Positions 45,469-57,300 are shown, numbered from the stretch's first letter. The stretch is 64,000 bases of DNA from Taudactylus pleione (GCA_031769625.1 JAUIMM010000088.1:6401501-6465500), one strand, 5' to 3'. Notes: generated by a model not told the origin, from the letters alone. Numbers and translations: made by a program.

Positions 45469-45744
45469 AGTACTGTTAAATTACTTTACGTTTAGTTCAA
45501 ATGTTGAAATTGCACTGGTAGTTTAAATTTTGTTAGTACATACTGTTACACATTGTGCATAAGCAAGCTTTATGCCCAGATACCTAGTTATTTATATTAT
45601 TTATTGTTATTTATATTAATACACTTGAAGTACACAATAAAGTGTATGTTGCAAGCTTATTCTGGTTAGACGTTTTTGTCATTGGGTCTGTAACCAATTA
45701 TTTGGAAACCCCCCTTTCAAAATCCTGCGTTTGCCACTGCATGT

Positions 45745-45831
45745 GGCTGTTTGTGTCAATCCAGCGATACAGGCCACACTGCTGCGTCAAGTGTGCGGAA
45801 GTCAGCATGCTATCGCTTGTGTCAACCCAGC
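45745..45831. repeat. Minisatellite unit between two hAT insertions
   Basis: GGCTGTTTGTGTCAATCCAG ... CTATCGCTTGTGTCAACCCA; the same unit type continues at 46616. Confidence 0.75.
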
Positions 45832-46615
45832 CAGTGGCAAACGCAGGATTTTTAAGGGGGGGTTTCCATATATATATTCCATATATATATATATATATAC
45901 ACAGCATTCATATACACGCAAGTTAGCATACTCATGCACAGCGTACACACAGCCACGCACACGTAAGCATTCTTACACACAGCATACATGCATACATACA
46001 CACACAAGTATACTTACACACATGATACCTACATATATACATACTTACACACAGCATGCATTCATACACACTGCATATATACACACACACACGCATACTT
46101 ATGCATAGCATACATACACACACACACTCACACATAAACATCAGTATAGTTACCAAGGGCTGAGGAGAGAGGTGCGTCACCGCCGGAGGCCCATGTAAGC
46201 GGAGTTGCTGCTGCTCGGCATGCGTAGCAGCTCCTTCCTGGCGATCTCCTGGTGAAGACATTGGACTTGAGCTAGACCCAGAGCAGCTGCGCCAGAACGG
46301 CCTTCACGGAACCTGACCACCCACCCAGCATGACGGTATACACTGGGAGACAAGCGGCTGCCCCACCTCCTACTGCCACTACACAAACACGCCCCCTCAC
46401 AGCCAGCCAATCACAGCACAGCAGGGATGACAGAGACACGCTACCTGCCCTGCAACGCTGCAGCTGTATACTTGGTCTGTAGATCGGCGGCAGTTCAGTC
46501 GGGGCCGCAATCAGTGCAGAGACAGAGACAGTGCTGCCTCCGTCTCTAAAAAAAAAATTTGGTCCGTCAGGGGGGGTTTCTGGGCACTCAGAAACCCCCC
46601 CTGCGTGCGCGTGTG
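45832..46615. mobile_element. Non-autonomous hAT element related to 36056-45739
   Basis: Starts CAGTGGCAAACGCAGGATTT and ends CCCTGCGTGCGCGTGTG. Perfect 8-bp duplications AACCCAGC at 45824-45831 and 46616-46623. Near both ends lies the GGGGGGTTTC pattern of the larger element. It contains (TA)n and CA-rich low-complexity sequence (45868-46140) and no transposase gene. Confidence 0.85.
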
Positions 46616-47045
46616 AACCCAGCGGCACAAGCCATCCTGCAGTCGCAAGTGTATGTAGCCAGCGTACTACTGCTTGTGTCAACCCGGCGGCACAGGGCGC
46701 ACATCAGCATCGAGGATACACAAGCTAGTGTACTGCCGCTTGTGTCAACCCGGCGGCACAAGATGCACATCAAGCGTAAAGGGGATGCAAACCTGTGTAC
46801 TGCTGCCTGTAACATCCGGCGACACAAGTCGCACTTCAGCGTGAAGTTTACGCAAGCCAGTAAACTGCTGCTTCTGTCAAGCTTGCAGCACAAGTCGCAC
46901 TTCAGCGTCAAGTCTTTGCAAGCCAGTGAACTGCTGCTTCTGTCATCCTAGCGGCACAAGTCGCACATCGGCGTCAAGTTTTAGCAAGCCAGTGGACTGC
47001 TGCTTCTGCCAACCTTGCGGCACAAGTCGCACATCAGCAACAACT
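46616..47045. repeat. Minisatellite, about 67-bp units
   Basis: At least six units with the core GCGGCACAAGTCGCACATCA and CTGCTGCTTCTGTCAA, spaced about 66-68 bp apart. The open frames on both strands across it are repeat translation. Confidence 0.9.
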
Positions 47046-47260
47046 CGCCAAGTCTCTCGGCCCTTAAGGCTGCTACACGGCCCAAAGGTCACTTTCTGCT
47101 TCACAGCCCAAAGGCCTCAACTTGCCATGGTTTTCTAGCCCTCAAGGCTGTAACAGCCGCTACTTGCCAAGAGTTCCAGCCCTCAAGGCTGTTGCAGGAC
47201 TAGATCCCAAATCAGAGCTCTGAATTTCACCACTACTCAGCCCAGAGGCTGTATTAATTA
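47046..47260. repeat. Short CCCTCAAGGCTGT repeat segment
   Basis: GCCCTCAAGGCTG(T/C) and GCCCAAAGG recur several times. A degraded tandem repeat; no gene. Confidence 0.45.
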
Positions 47261-47261
47261 T

Positions 47262-47405
47262 CAACTATCAATTATCAACCATCAATTATCAACTATGAAC
47301 TATCAACTTTCAATTATCAACCATCAAATATCAACCATCAATTATCAACCATCAATTATCAACTATCAATTATCAACCATCAATTATCAACCATCAATTA
47401 TGTAT
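47262..47405. repeat. (ATCAATTATCAACC)n minisatellite
   Basis: About ten copies of CAATTATCAAC(C/T)AT, 14-15 bp each. Confidence 0.95.
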
Positions 47406-48027
47406 CAATTCAAGTATATGTGATGTTAGATGCGTCTGCACAGATTTTTGGTATTGGCAGTGGTTAGTCCACATGTGGTACAGCTTAGCTAGTTCTTCGG
47501 TTTATTGAACCAGGTACTGTAGAACAATAAGTAGCATAAGGCACATGGACATAACAGCTATAACAGCAGTATAGAAGCAGTCTGGAGCCTATGGGTGTTG
47601 TAGTGAACCGGGTGTCTGGGAGGTAAAAGTACTGGCAGTGGTGGTGGTGTATACTTGTGGCAGATTTACAGGCTCTGCACACAACAACCAGAAGGAGAGT
47701 CTCAAGGTTGCATCTGTCCATGAGGATTGCCAGGGAGGACCATATGCAGAGATGGTGTGCATGTGCAGTACCCATGTCAGATATCCGGCAGATCCTAGAA
47801 ACCGCCTGCTCAGTTACCAGTCTGCAGCATGGATGGAGGCAGCCCCAAAGTACTCCAACAAAACCCTCAGACATGCTCACAGTTATCGTCATAAAGCTGC
47901 ACTTGGATGCTATTACTAAACCCTGATTATCTGCAAATATTAGCTACTCTCTAGCTATCTGACAGGTATAATGTCAATAAATGCCTTGGTCTTTGTGAGC
48001 TCATTGGCACGCTTAATGCAGGACTAG
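47406..48027. other. Intergenic, no gene recognised
   Basis: The frames at 47485-47926 on both strands have no recognisable domain. No terminal repeats seen. Confidence 0.35.
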
Positions 48028-48035
48028 GGTCCCAC

Positions 48036-49845
48036 CAGAGGCGTCACTAGGGCTGGTGTCACCCGGTGCTATAACTCATGGTGACACCCCCCCCTCCAAA
48101 AAAAAAAAATTGATATGCAGCTCCACGAACTCTCCCCAAATACCAGTCCAGCAATCACACTTACACAATGCCCCCAATAGTGGTGCCCCGTAGATTGCAG
48201 TGACCGCCAGATAATACAGAGAGCGTCGTAGTAACCGCCAGATAATGTAGAGAGTCACAGTGAATGCCAGATAATGCAGAGACCATCATTGACCCACATA
48301 TAACATATAATATGAATACACCCCTTATACACACAGAAACACAATACATTAATATACACGCACATACATTAATCGCCATCCCCAGCATAGACAGTATTAC
48401 CTCCCCAAGTTAAAAACAAATACACCCTCCCCCATTGAATAAGTATATCATCCCCCTAGGTCTGATGGGCAATGTCGCTGACGAAACGTGGGAGCAACCC
48501 TCGTCAGTGACATAGCGGGTACACACTGGCCGATATGCCCGATATGTACATATCTTCTAGTGTGTACCTGCCATTAGGTTTAGGGAGGGGAGGTTAGGTT
48601 TAGGCACCAGGGGGGAGGGTTAGGCACTAGGTGGGGAGGGATAGGGTTATGCACTAGAGGTGAAAGGGTTAGGCACTAGATGAGAGGGTTAGGGTTAGGC
48701 ACTACAGGAGAGGATTAGGGATAGGCACTAGGGGAGAGTATTAAGGTGTGGGGAGGGGGAGGTTAGGGTTAGACACTAGGAGGGGAGGGTTAGGGTTATG
48801 CACTAGAGGTGAGAGGGTTAGGGTTAGGCGCTAGGAGAGAGTGTTAGGTGGTGCTGGGAGGGGGAGGTTAGGGTTAGGCACAAGGTGGGGAGGGTTAGGC
48901 ACTAGGAGGGGAGGGTTAGGGTGCAGGGAGGAGGTTAGGTTTAGGCACTGGGGAGGGAGGGTTAGGGGTTATGGTTAGGCGTATGGAGAGGGGGAGGGTT
49001 AGGCACTGGGGGGGTTTGGGATAGGCACTAGGGGGGAGGTTTAGGGTGCAGGGAGGGGGAGGTTAGGTTTAGGCATTGGGGAGGGAGGGTTAGGGGTTAT
49101 GGTTAGGGGTATGGAGTAGGAAATAAAGGACAGGGACAACACAGCCCCTGCAGGCACAGGTCTAACATAACAAACACACACACACACACACAATGACAGG
49201 TAATGCCCCCCCTCCTCCCTCATTGAATTATTTACATCCCATTACACCTACTGTATACGCTGTGCTGGCTGCTGCTCTCTCCCAGTTCCTTCTCATCCTG
49301 GCTGACTGAGAGGTCAGAGGGTCACGCTGGGAAGAAGCAGGGACCGTGTACAAACTACTTGTCAGTATTCAAGTGTAATCAACAGTGTCTGAATACACTT
49401 GAACACTGGAAAAATGTTTTGTAGACTGTCCCTGCTTGTTCCCAGCATGACGATCTATCAGACAGCAGCTAGGAGCAGAAGCTCAGCTGCCATCCATCCA
49501 CCCCAGCGGCTTCAGCCAGGCTGATCAGTAATCAGCCCCCTGTCCTCTAGCGCTTGCACGCCCGCCCCACATGGAGGGGACTGCATGAGGAGCTCAGCCG
49601 CACTTACTGTATAGAAGGCTGCCGCTGGCTGTCTCAGTGTGACAGGCGCAGCGGCAGCCGGCAGAAGCAAAAACTGTCTCAGCAGGCAGCTGCTGCAGGG
49701 AGAGCGCCTCTCCAGCCTGGCGTCTCCCTGCAGTGCAGGACCTGCTGAGCGGGGGGTGGGGATGAGTCGGATTTTGGTGTCACCCCCTTGGAGGGTGACA
49801 CCCGGTTCGGCCCGCACCCACCGCACCCCCCTTGTGACGCCACTG
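48036..49845. mobile_element. Non-autonomous hAT element with TTAGGG-rich interior
   Basis: Starts CAGAGGCGTCACTAGGGCTG and ends CTTGTGACGCCACTG; sub-terminal GGTGTCACCC / GGGTGACACC. Perfect 8-bp duplications GGTCCCAC at 48028-48035 and 49846-49853. The interior contains a minisatellite (48585-49110), an (AC)n run near 49174-49190 and a G/C-rich right part. No transposase. Confidence 0.9.
48585..49110. repeat. Minisatellite GGTTAGGGTTAGGCACTAGG
   Basis: About fifteen units of GAGGGTTAGGGTTAGGCACT with variable G-runs. It embeds short telomere-like TTAGGG words but is not a telomeric array. Confidence 0.92.
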
Positions 49846-49859
49846 GGTCCCACTCTAAT

Positions 49860-50303
49860 CTCTGGGTGTATTTAGTAGCAGCTGATATGTAATGCAATTA
49901 TTATGCCAGGATGCTGCAGAGTGTATGGTATAATTGTTTCACCCACAAAGTAGATTTGCAATTTGGAACTTATCTGATCCGCAAACATTCAGCCAGAAAC
50001 TTCTCTTCTTGCTGGTTGTCCTCCTTTGCTCACTCACTAATTCATTAAGCAGTAAGTACTCACACTTTTTAAACCCGGCCAATGTAAGAGAGCCTGAGAA
50101 CAGGGAAACTCGCCTGTTTTTAGACTATAAAAACTCTCATGATTTAAACTCTCATCCAGATGTTTTATCATTTTGAAGATAAAACTCGACCAATGTGAGA
50201 GATTACTGCTAAACTCTCACATTTTCTAAACTCTCACCCTATTACATTTGGCCCCAGGTGTTTCATATCAAGAAGCACAAGAATAAGACTACAAACATCT
50301 ATC
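49860..50303. other. Intergenic, no gene seen
   Basis: Includes repeated AAACTCTCA words between 50040 and 50245, perhaps a MITE remnant. No coding potential. Confidence 0.35.
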
Positions 50304-50311
50304 ACCTATAC

Positions 50312-50496
50312 CAGAGGTTCCCAAACAAGGTCCTCAAGGCTCCCCAACAGTTCAGGTTTTAGAGATATCCATGGTTGAGCACAGGTGACTTAATAAGTAT
50401 CTAAATCAATTTGATTTAACCAACTGTGCTCAACCATGGATATCTCCAAAACCTGCAGTGTTGGGGAGCCTTGAGGACCGCATTTGGGAACCTCTG
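50312..50496. mobile_element. hAT-type palindromic MITE, uninterrupted
   Basis: Starts CAGAGGTTCCCAAACAAGGT and ends TTTGGGAACCTCTG. Flanks ACCTATAC and ACTTATAC match at 7 of 8. The interior is a near-perfect hairpin around TTTGATTTAACC. Same family as the outer element at 29492. Confidence 0.85.
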
Positions 50497-50499
50497 ACT

Positions 50500-51420
50500 T
50501 ATACCTTACGAAAAGGAACGCATTGTATACATTTTCCTTATATTCCTATTTTATTTATAGCACCTAGTTTTGTGTTAAACAGTCTCATTTTTAATTTGTT
50601 ATACTGGATACCCCTAACCATCACTTTCTTCTAGCCTGGGATAAGCAACTAACAGATTGATTCCAAGAGACTTGGGACTGGTAATATGCTTGGATGATAC
50701 TTTTTCATTGTGCTTTCCAATGGGACATTATTTGTACTGTACAATTGCTTGAATATTTACAGCACTAACAGTTATGAAATTTGAGGTAATATTTCCTGAG
50801 TTCTTAATTAATCATACATGTGTTTTATGCTTATTTTTATTGCCGTTGATTATTTATATGTACAGGTATCAATATTTTTTATATACAATATTAAAGAATA
50901 ATTTTTATTATTACAAGCCGCACTTTATATTTTGAACCTGTAGCGCTGACATACCTTTATTGTTTATATGTAAGCTTAGCCAAGGAGGCTGACACCTTTC
51001 AGTCATAGCTGCTGTTGGTTCAATAGGCAGCATCCAGTGGACCTCCTATTCCTTCTTCTCACTGCGGTTAGTCTCTCGCAGCCTGAGAGATGACAGGCCC
51101 ATTCTGCCCCCGCACTTATATAGCGACTTCTTCGTCACTCTCTCTGCACCTGTGTTGTACCAAAGGGAGCATTCTCTGCAACTTCCCTAGCCGCTGACAT
51201 CACCTCAATTTTCCCCATGGTGTTTAGGGCACACACTCCCTCTTGGTTCCAGTCGCCAACTTGTTGTCGTGCATTGGTGCAGCCATCTTGTCGTGGTGAG
51301 AACACCCTGCTGTTGCCAATCTCAACCCAGTAGGTCATGAGTATTACAGGTAAGGAAAGACTTTCTAAAGCAGGTGATACATAGGGGTTGCAAACAAAAT
51401 ATGAGGCAATCAAGTGACAT
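50500..51420. other. Intergenic, no gene seen
   Basis: A/T-rich to about 50970, then mixed composition. No recognisable domain or repeat ends. Confidence 0.35.
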
Positions 51421-51421
51421 A

Positions 51422-51617
51422 GGGGTCTATTTACTAAACATTGTTAGAAGATAGAGTGAAAAGTGATAAGGAAGTGATAAGGTGCCAGCCAATCAGCTCC
51501 CAACTGTCATCTCACAGGTGTTTGAAAAATGAAATTTTGGAGCTGATTGGCTGGCACCTTATCACTTTCTTATCACTTTTCACTCTGTCTGCTAACACTG
51601 CTTAGTAAATAGACCCC
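51422..51617. mobile_element. Palindromic MITE, GGGGTCTATTTACTAA ends
   Basis: GGGGTCTATTTACTAA at the left and its exact complement at the right (51602-51617). Inside, GTGATAAGGTGCCAGCCAAT pairs with ATTGGCTGGCACCTTATCAC. A hairpin family common in frog genomes. Confidence 0.85.
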
Positions 51618-52615
51618 AAAGACTCGTTTGAGGGCATTGCACAAAAATTCAGTAGGATGGCAGATGAATAACTAAGAGTGGCACTGATTGCATAGAACAA
51701 AATTTATTTTTAACTGGCTTAACATTTGGTTGAACAAGTGCTAAAAAAACATTTAAAATGTACTTCACACTTTCAAAGTTCCTAAAGCTTCTGGGGTCTA
51801 GGTGGCTCTCAGGTCCCTGTCTGTTCACTTAAAATTCCCTTTCCACAACAGTGTAAATATATGCACGTGATATTTATTCCTGTGATACTGATGTTTTTAT
51901 ACCTTGTTCTCATGCTTCTCTAATTTGTGTTTCCAATGTTTGACTGAGTACCAATATAAGTATTCAACCAGAAGTTTAAAGGAAAGTTTTCAAGGGGTGC
52001 CAATTTCTGTATTCACCCTGGACGCCATTAACTTTAGTGACATCTCTGTGCAGTGACAATGTACTATCTCAAACTAGGTCTACGAACCAAATTATACTTA
52101 CCAGGGGGGACGGGGTGCCTCCAAAACATGAGTACACCTGGCCCCAAAATTTCTGTTGCCGTCCCTGTTTTCACTGTATATTGTTTAATTGCTTTGTGGG
52201 TGTTTCATCTGTGTCTTAGTCATTGATTTTTATGCAATTCAAGTGTCTGACAAGATGCAAGGTCTGTAGTACACATATAAGACATTGGCTTTATTCTGAT
52301 GGGTCCAAGACATAATGAAAGAAATTAATATATGTTTCACTTTTGTTGTTTTGATATATCCCATGGTGCCATTATAATAAAGCCAGAGAGCCTATTAGTG
52401 GTGTATAATTTATTACAGTACTAACCGTGACCATATGTGATGTCTTGTAAAAGATTTATCTAAATTTTCCATCTTAAGAAAGTTGATCACAGTTTACAGC
52501 AATTAAACTTCAAAAACTGCTTAAACATGATAAAGATCATCATACTGTATGTAAAAATAAATATGGATGGGATTTTAGGTGAGTAATAAGATTATTTTCT
52601 AAGAATGTGAAACAC
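51618..52615. other. Intergenic, no gene seen
   Basis: About 1 kb, A/T-rich, without recognisable coding or repeat structure. Confidence 0.35.
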
Positions 52616-52618
52616 GTA

Positions 52619-53603
52619 GGGTCTGATTCAGAGATGGACGCAATGCCGAAATTTTCTCAGAACGAGCAGATGTTGCACATGCGCAGTGATTGCATTGCGA
52701 TAACTCTCGTATATAGGAATCACTTGCAAAAGTGAGCGATAGGTAGTTAGTGTTTGGGAGTGGTAACGGGTGGTGATTAGAAAGATGGAGACGTGTCTGC
52801 GCGCATAAATTAGCCATTTCGATCGCCTTCGGAGAATGAGAACTCTCTGCATGTCAGGAGAGCTGCAGTGTTTTGCGGCTGGTCAGACTTGACTTACGAT
52901 GCGTGTCGATAACTGGATACCATATATTTTTTTGTTGTTTTATGTTTAATAATAGACGGATTTTAGAAGGCAGCAGTGGGCGTCCCTATGCTCGACTGTG
53001 CTTTGAAAGCATTATCATAATTTAGCAACTGAGGGCCTGATTCAGCAAGGAACGCAGTCGCTAATACGCACGCAATCTGCAGATTATGGCATACTGCGCA
53101 CGCATATGGATCGCAGTGCGCATGCACGAACCGGCCAAAGTGATCGGGACTGCGATTGCAGTGACTACGCAGACTCAGCACAGAGTGATTAACAGGAAGT
53201 GATGTTTGTGGGTGGTAATGGGGGGTGTTCGGCCGAATGCAGGCATGCCAGTGCATTTTAATGCTGTTGCAGGGACGTGAAGGCCTCATAGCGTGTGATG
53301 AGGTTAGCAATTTCTGAGTGAGGTCAGAGCTTGTGCAAGTGTGCGTGAGGCTGCGATGGTACTCGATTGTACCGATGTTTTCGCAGTCTTGCTAAACATT
53401 AAGGATGTGTGTAAGGTAAAGTGGGCGTCCTTATGAAGCACAGCAGCGGCATTGCGATCGCAATGTATTAGCAAACTATTGCAGTTGAACTGCGTGCGGA
53501 ATTGCTAGTGCATTGGCAGTTGCTTTGTATTGTGAATCAGGCCCTAAGATCTGTGAGAGTATGCTTTTGCGATTGCATTAGCGTAGATCTCTGAATCAGG
53601 ACA
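52619..53603. mobile_element. GGGCCTGATTCAG-family MITE, copy 2, split by copy 3
   Basis: Starts GGGTCTGATTCAGAGATGGA and ends ATCTCTGAATCAGGACA; flanked by GTA at 52616-52618 and 53604-53606. Interrupted by a member of the same family at 53033-53544. Confidence 0.8.
53033..53544. mobile_element. GGGCCTGATTCAG-family MITE, copy 3, nested
   Basis: Starts GGGCCTGATTCAGCAAGGAA and ends TTGTGAATCAGGCCC; flanks TGA and TAA differ by one base. Inserted into copy 2. Confidence 0.8.
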
Positions 53604-53809
53604 GTATGTGGATGTTTTACTACTCCAAGAGGATCTGGAAAGCACATCAGAATTCAGTGCCCATTCTGCAACGTGATGGAGATGACGCCTGTCTTTTCCA
53701 TATACGACTTTATAGAATGTATTCATTAATCAAGATCTACAGTAGATCGGAGGTCTGAGGCCAGCACAGGTAAATGGAGGTGGAGTATTTAATTTAAGAT
53801 AGGTAAAGG

Positions 53810-53848
53810 ATTGATTGATTGATTGATTGATTGATAGATTGATTGATT
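53810..53848. repeat. (TTGA)n microsatellite
   Basis: About nine TTGA units with one variant. Confidence 0.95.
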
Positions 53849-54145
53849 ATAGTGCTAATTTAACTATTGAGAAAAAAAAAATCGAAGACATGGAAAACAC
53901 TATTAAAAACAAGCTTCCAAAATCCCTATGAACAATACAAGAGATTCAAGGCAGAGTTACAGCCTAGTCGAAGTTGATAATTATATGATACTACTCTGTA
54001 TCTGTGGCGAAGCTGCAGAAACAGGGCCTATACAACTGTCAGTACCAGCAATCATGGACTCCACTGGCCTGCCATCAACACTAAGCAGTTCACTCATTGC
54101 TGACCTTCCCAATCAGAAATCCTCAACCATACCCAGCAGAGCTTA

Positions 54146-55124
54146 AGGCCCCCATACATCAGCAATTGATTGTGGCAATTCTGCAATTTGCAATCGATTA
54201 TGTATAAAAATCTGTAATGTATGGGCTTCACAGATCACAGATTGCAACCAAAAAGTGATTGGAATTGTTAAATCAGATTGTCCAACATGTTGGATTTCAC
54301 AGATGGACATGGGGCCTGATTCAGAGCCGCTCGTAAGCGGCCGCTCGTTCGCTCCGAGCGATGTTTACCCAACTGCGCACGCGTACGGATCGTAATACGC
54401 ATGCGCGAACCAGTCAGTGCGGCCGAAAATCGTTTGTTCGCTAAATAGCGAATGCCTGCTATTTTGAGTGACAGAATGAGGCGTATGTGGGTGGTAACAG
54501 GGGAAGGTGCTTGAAGGTGCTTGAAAACGGGAGTGGAGATCTGAATGCAGGCGTGCTTAAAGGTCAAAACGGGCGTTTTAAGGGTGTGCATAATTAATAC
54601 AGCAGCGTCATTGACCACGTCACTGGGTTATTTTATAGCCAGAACTGCTCGCAAGATTGTGGTAGCAAAAACCAACCACAAGAATAGCGAGCAGTTCATA
54701 CGCTGGTCGATGTACTCGATTAATCTAATAAATAGCGGACATGACGTAGGATGCGAGCGGCCAGGGGGCATATTTTTTCAAAAAACGACCGCAAGTTTTG
54801 TTCGCTCGTTCAGACATAGAGGCGTGAACAGACCGCAAAGAGCGAACGGTTCATTTGAATAGCCACCCCTATTTTCTGGACGAACGACCGCAAATAGCGT
54901 CCGGCTCTGAATCAGGCCCATGATCAGCAGATTTACAGACCGTTAATAGTAAAATGGGCCTTTCAAGATTGGCAGATCTGTGTTTGCTGCAATCGATCTG
55001 CAAATCACTGAAAAAGATCTGTAATGTATGGGCGAAGATTGCTAGATTAGGAAATCCTAACATCGGGCAACAAATCTTCAAATTGTTCAATTGTGGTTTT
55101 TAGATTGCTGATGTATGGGGGGCT
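54146..55124. mobile_element. Harbinger-like MITE (AGGCCCCCATACATCAGCAA), split by a nested MITE
   Basis: Ends AAGGCCCCCATACATCAGCA and TTGCTGATGTATGGGGGGCT, flanked by TTA (54143-54145 and 55125-55127). Interrupted at 54312-54919. A short relative lies at 55195. Confidence 0.85.
54312..54919. mobile_element. GGGCCTGATTCAG-family MITE, copy 4, nested
   Basis: Starts GGGCCTGATTCAGAGCCGCT and ends GCTCTGAATCAGGCCC, flanked by ATG (54309-54311 and 54920-54922). Confidence 0.85.
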
Positions 55125-55194
55125 TTAGGCTCAGGCTAGAGTTCACTTAACACCTCTAAGGTTTTTTTCACAAAAAATCAGCACTGATGACTAA

Positions 55195-55379
55195 AGGCCC
55201 TCATATGTCAGCAATTTATTGCAGCAATTCTGATTGTGTAGAAAGAAAAGTCTTTCCCTTTTTAAATCGACTGCAGATTGCAGAATTGCCACAATCGATT
55301 GAAAAAAGGAATTTTTTTTATACACAATCAATTGCAAATTGCAGAATTGCTGCATTCAATTGCTGATGTATGGGGGCCT
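55195..55379. mobile_element. Short Harbinger-like MITE, relative of 54146-55124
   Basis: Ends AGGCCCTCATATGTCAGCAA and TTGCTGATGTATGGGGGCCT, flanked by TAA (55192-55194 and 55380-55382). Only 185 bp; the inner sequence pairs as a hairpin. Confidence 0.85.
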
Positions 55380-55485
55380 TAATGCAATCCTCAAATGAAC
55401 CAGCTGTACTCAATCTCATGCTTGAGATAAATTATTAACCGCCCCAGGGAATAGTCCCAGGGAATCCATTAGCACATGAATAATG

Positions 55486-55965
55486 TTACGCACTGTTCCT
55501 ATAGTGCCAGCAATCCATGTATCTCATTGCATAGTACGTGCTGTTCCTATAGTGCAAACACTGCATGTATCTCATTGCATGCTATGTGCTATTCCCACTG
55601 TGCCAACACTCTGTGTATCTCATTGCACGCTATGAGCTATTTCCACAGTGCCAACACATCCATGCTTCTCATTGTACACTATACGCTGTACTCACAGTGC
55701 CAACACATCTGTGCCTCTCATTGCACGCTACGCATTGTTCCCACAGTGCTAACACATCTGTGCCTCTCATTGCACACTAAGCACTGTTTCCACAGTGCCA
55801 ACTCATGCATGCTTCTCATTGCATGCTATGCATTGATCCCACAGTACCAAAACATCTGTGTATCTCATTACATGTTATGCACTGTTTCCACAGTGCCACT
55901 ACATCCGTGCCTGTCATTGCACACTATGCGCTATTCTCACATTGCCAATGTATCTGTGTACAAAA
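55486..55965. repeat. 49-bp minisatellite
   Basis: About ten units with the core CCCACAGTGCCAACACATCT and CTCTCATTGCACGCTATGC. As 49 is not a multiple of 3, each unit shifts the frame; the 167-residue open frame is a by-product and not a gene. Confidence 0.92.
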
Positions 55966-56229
55966 CTCACACACTTTGAGTACTCAGCTGTACCTATGGC
56001 TTTTGTGCCTCCTGTATTACCCACCTCAAGGTATCCCTTGACTACTACTGCACAGAGTATCACAGCTATACTGTCTTTGGTGAGTACACCCATAGAAACA
56101 ATATCTCAAAGTGTCACAGAGCCTGTATGGGAAGTTAGAAATGGATGGCATTGCAAGATAAAAAAAGAACATGAACACCTCAGTAAAGTACAGTAATGTA
56201 CTGTACACTGCCTGTCAAACACACAAATC

Positions 56230-57300
56230 TTGGAAAAACCAATAATGAGAAGTGGTGCACAATGGAATTGTCATTGGGTTCTCCCACCCACCCTTATGTT
56301 GTATTTAATATAAGGACATGCACAATTTAACAAACCAAGCACTTCAGCAACAGGGACTGCCACATTTGTGGTTGAAGTGCTTTGTTTGCTTTGGCCCCCA
56401 CAAACCATATTACCAATGGGCTTAATACAGCTAACAGTGTTGTTAATGATCATCACAGTTAGAAGACGTCAGTACAACAGAGATGAGGGTGATGATGAGG
56501 ATGATACTGACAGTATCATCCCCTTCATCACCCTCACCTCTGTTGTTAATATCATCACACAATATTAGTTTATCCCCACTGAAATCCATCATTACAGAAG
56601 TATCTGTATTCTGTTGTTATTGGTGGCAAATGTCTTCCTCATAGATATTTGTAGTTTATTTTTATGAACATCAGTTTCTCCAAATTGTTTTGGAAGTAGC
56701 CTTCTATGTCAATGGCTTATCAGGTTCCCAGCTGTGCTAAACACCCTCTAAGTATGCACTGGAGGGTGGACAGCTTAAGTAAAGCAAAGCTAGTTTTTAC
56801 AAGGGGCTGCAAATAGCTTTTTTTCCTCCCAGTATTTAAAGGGACTGTGTGACATGTTAATTTGTATACTCCTTAACCACTCTATTGATGCTTATTGTAT
56901 CAGATTGAGTCACAGTAGATTTGTCAATATATGTTAGCAATTCTTTTAAGCCTGACCAGATATCACTTTGGTGCACTAAGTTGACTCATACACATCAGTG
57001 GGTCTCTTGAAAATGGTAATTTTTTTTCCTAGCAGTAGCACTTGCAGGATAAACTGAAGCAGGAGACATTGTTGTGTCATGTGTCACTTGAGCTGACAAC
57101 TTGGAAAGAAAGCCATTACATAGGATTTAAACCTAGGATCAAGCATGGTTACCATAATGTAGTGATCCAATTGCAAGATGTTGCAAACCCTTTGGTCCTG
57201 TTGAAGGCAATAAAGAACTTGATCTACAAGTCCAACATACTTAATGGAATGTCCTTCTTCAGCTTCTCCAGCTGTTTTTCCAGTAGTTTAATTTAGGATA
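56230..57300 (-). pseudogene. Decayed hAT (Ac/ZBED-like) transposase, 3' part
   Basis: Minus-strand fragments: LDPRFKSYVM near 57150-57125, a conserved hAT motif, then a VFSTAGNL motif near 56745-56720, part of the C-terminal dimerisation region. An acidic low-complexity tract (GATGAGGGTGATGATGAGGA on the plus strand, 56485-56505) lies near the element end. The arrangement and the segment at 56246-56400 resemble the hAT at the right edge (63360-63960). No long open frame survives. Confidence 0.6.

Larger units (their letters stand above)
36056..45739 (+). mobile_element. hAT transposon, interrupted by a DIRS1-like retrotransposon
   Basis: The left end, CACCCGCGCACGCAGGGGGG, and the complement of the right end, CAGTGGCAAACGCAGG, share CA..., GC and ACGCAGG followed by GGGGGGTTT. 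Removing the DIRS insert (36918-42556) leaves about 4.05 kb, a normal size for an autonomous hAT. CATGT is present directly outside both ends (36051-36055 and 45740-45744), but a full 8-bp duplication is not, so the pairing of the ends rests also on the matching minisatellite on both sides. The transposase gene is at 42963-45468. Confidence 0.65.

Noticed and set aside
36048..45747. An 8-bp TSD for the large hAT
   Set aside because: CAGCATGT on the left and CATGTGGC on the right do not match as 8-mers. Only CATGT is shared, so no full TSD is claimed.
35667..47480. A giant LTR element enclosing the hAT and DIRS region
   Set aside because: 35667-35925 looks LTR-like, but no matching second LTR was found to the right, so the idea is unsupported.
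47485..47926. Overlapping 89-135 residue frames on both strands
   Set aside because: No domain, no splice context and no codon pattern that favours either strand.
48585..49110. Interstitial telomere
   Set aside because: TTAGGG words are interleaved with GCACTAGG and variable G-runs and sit inside a hAT with its own TSD; it is a minisatellite.
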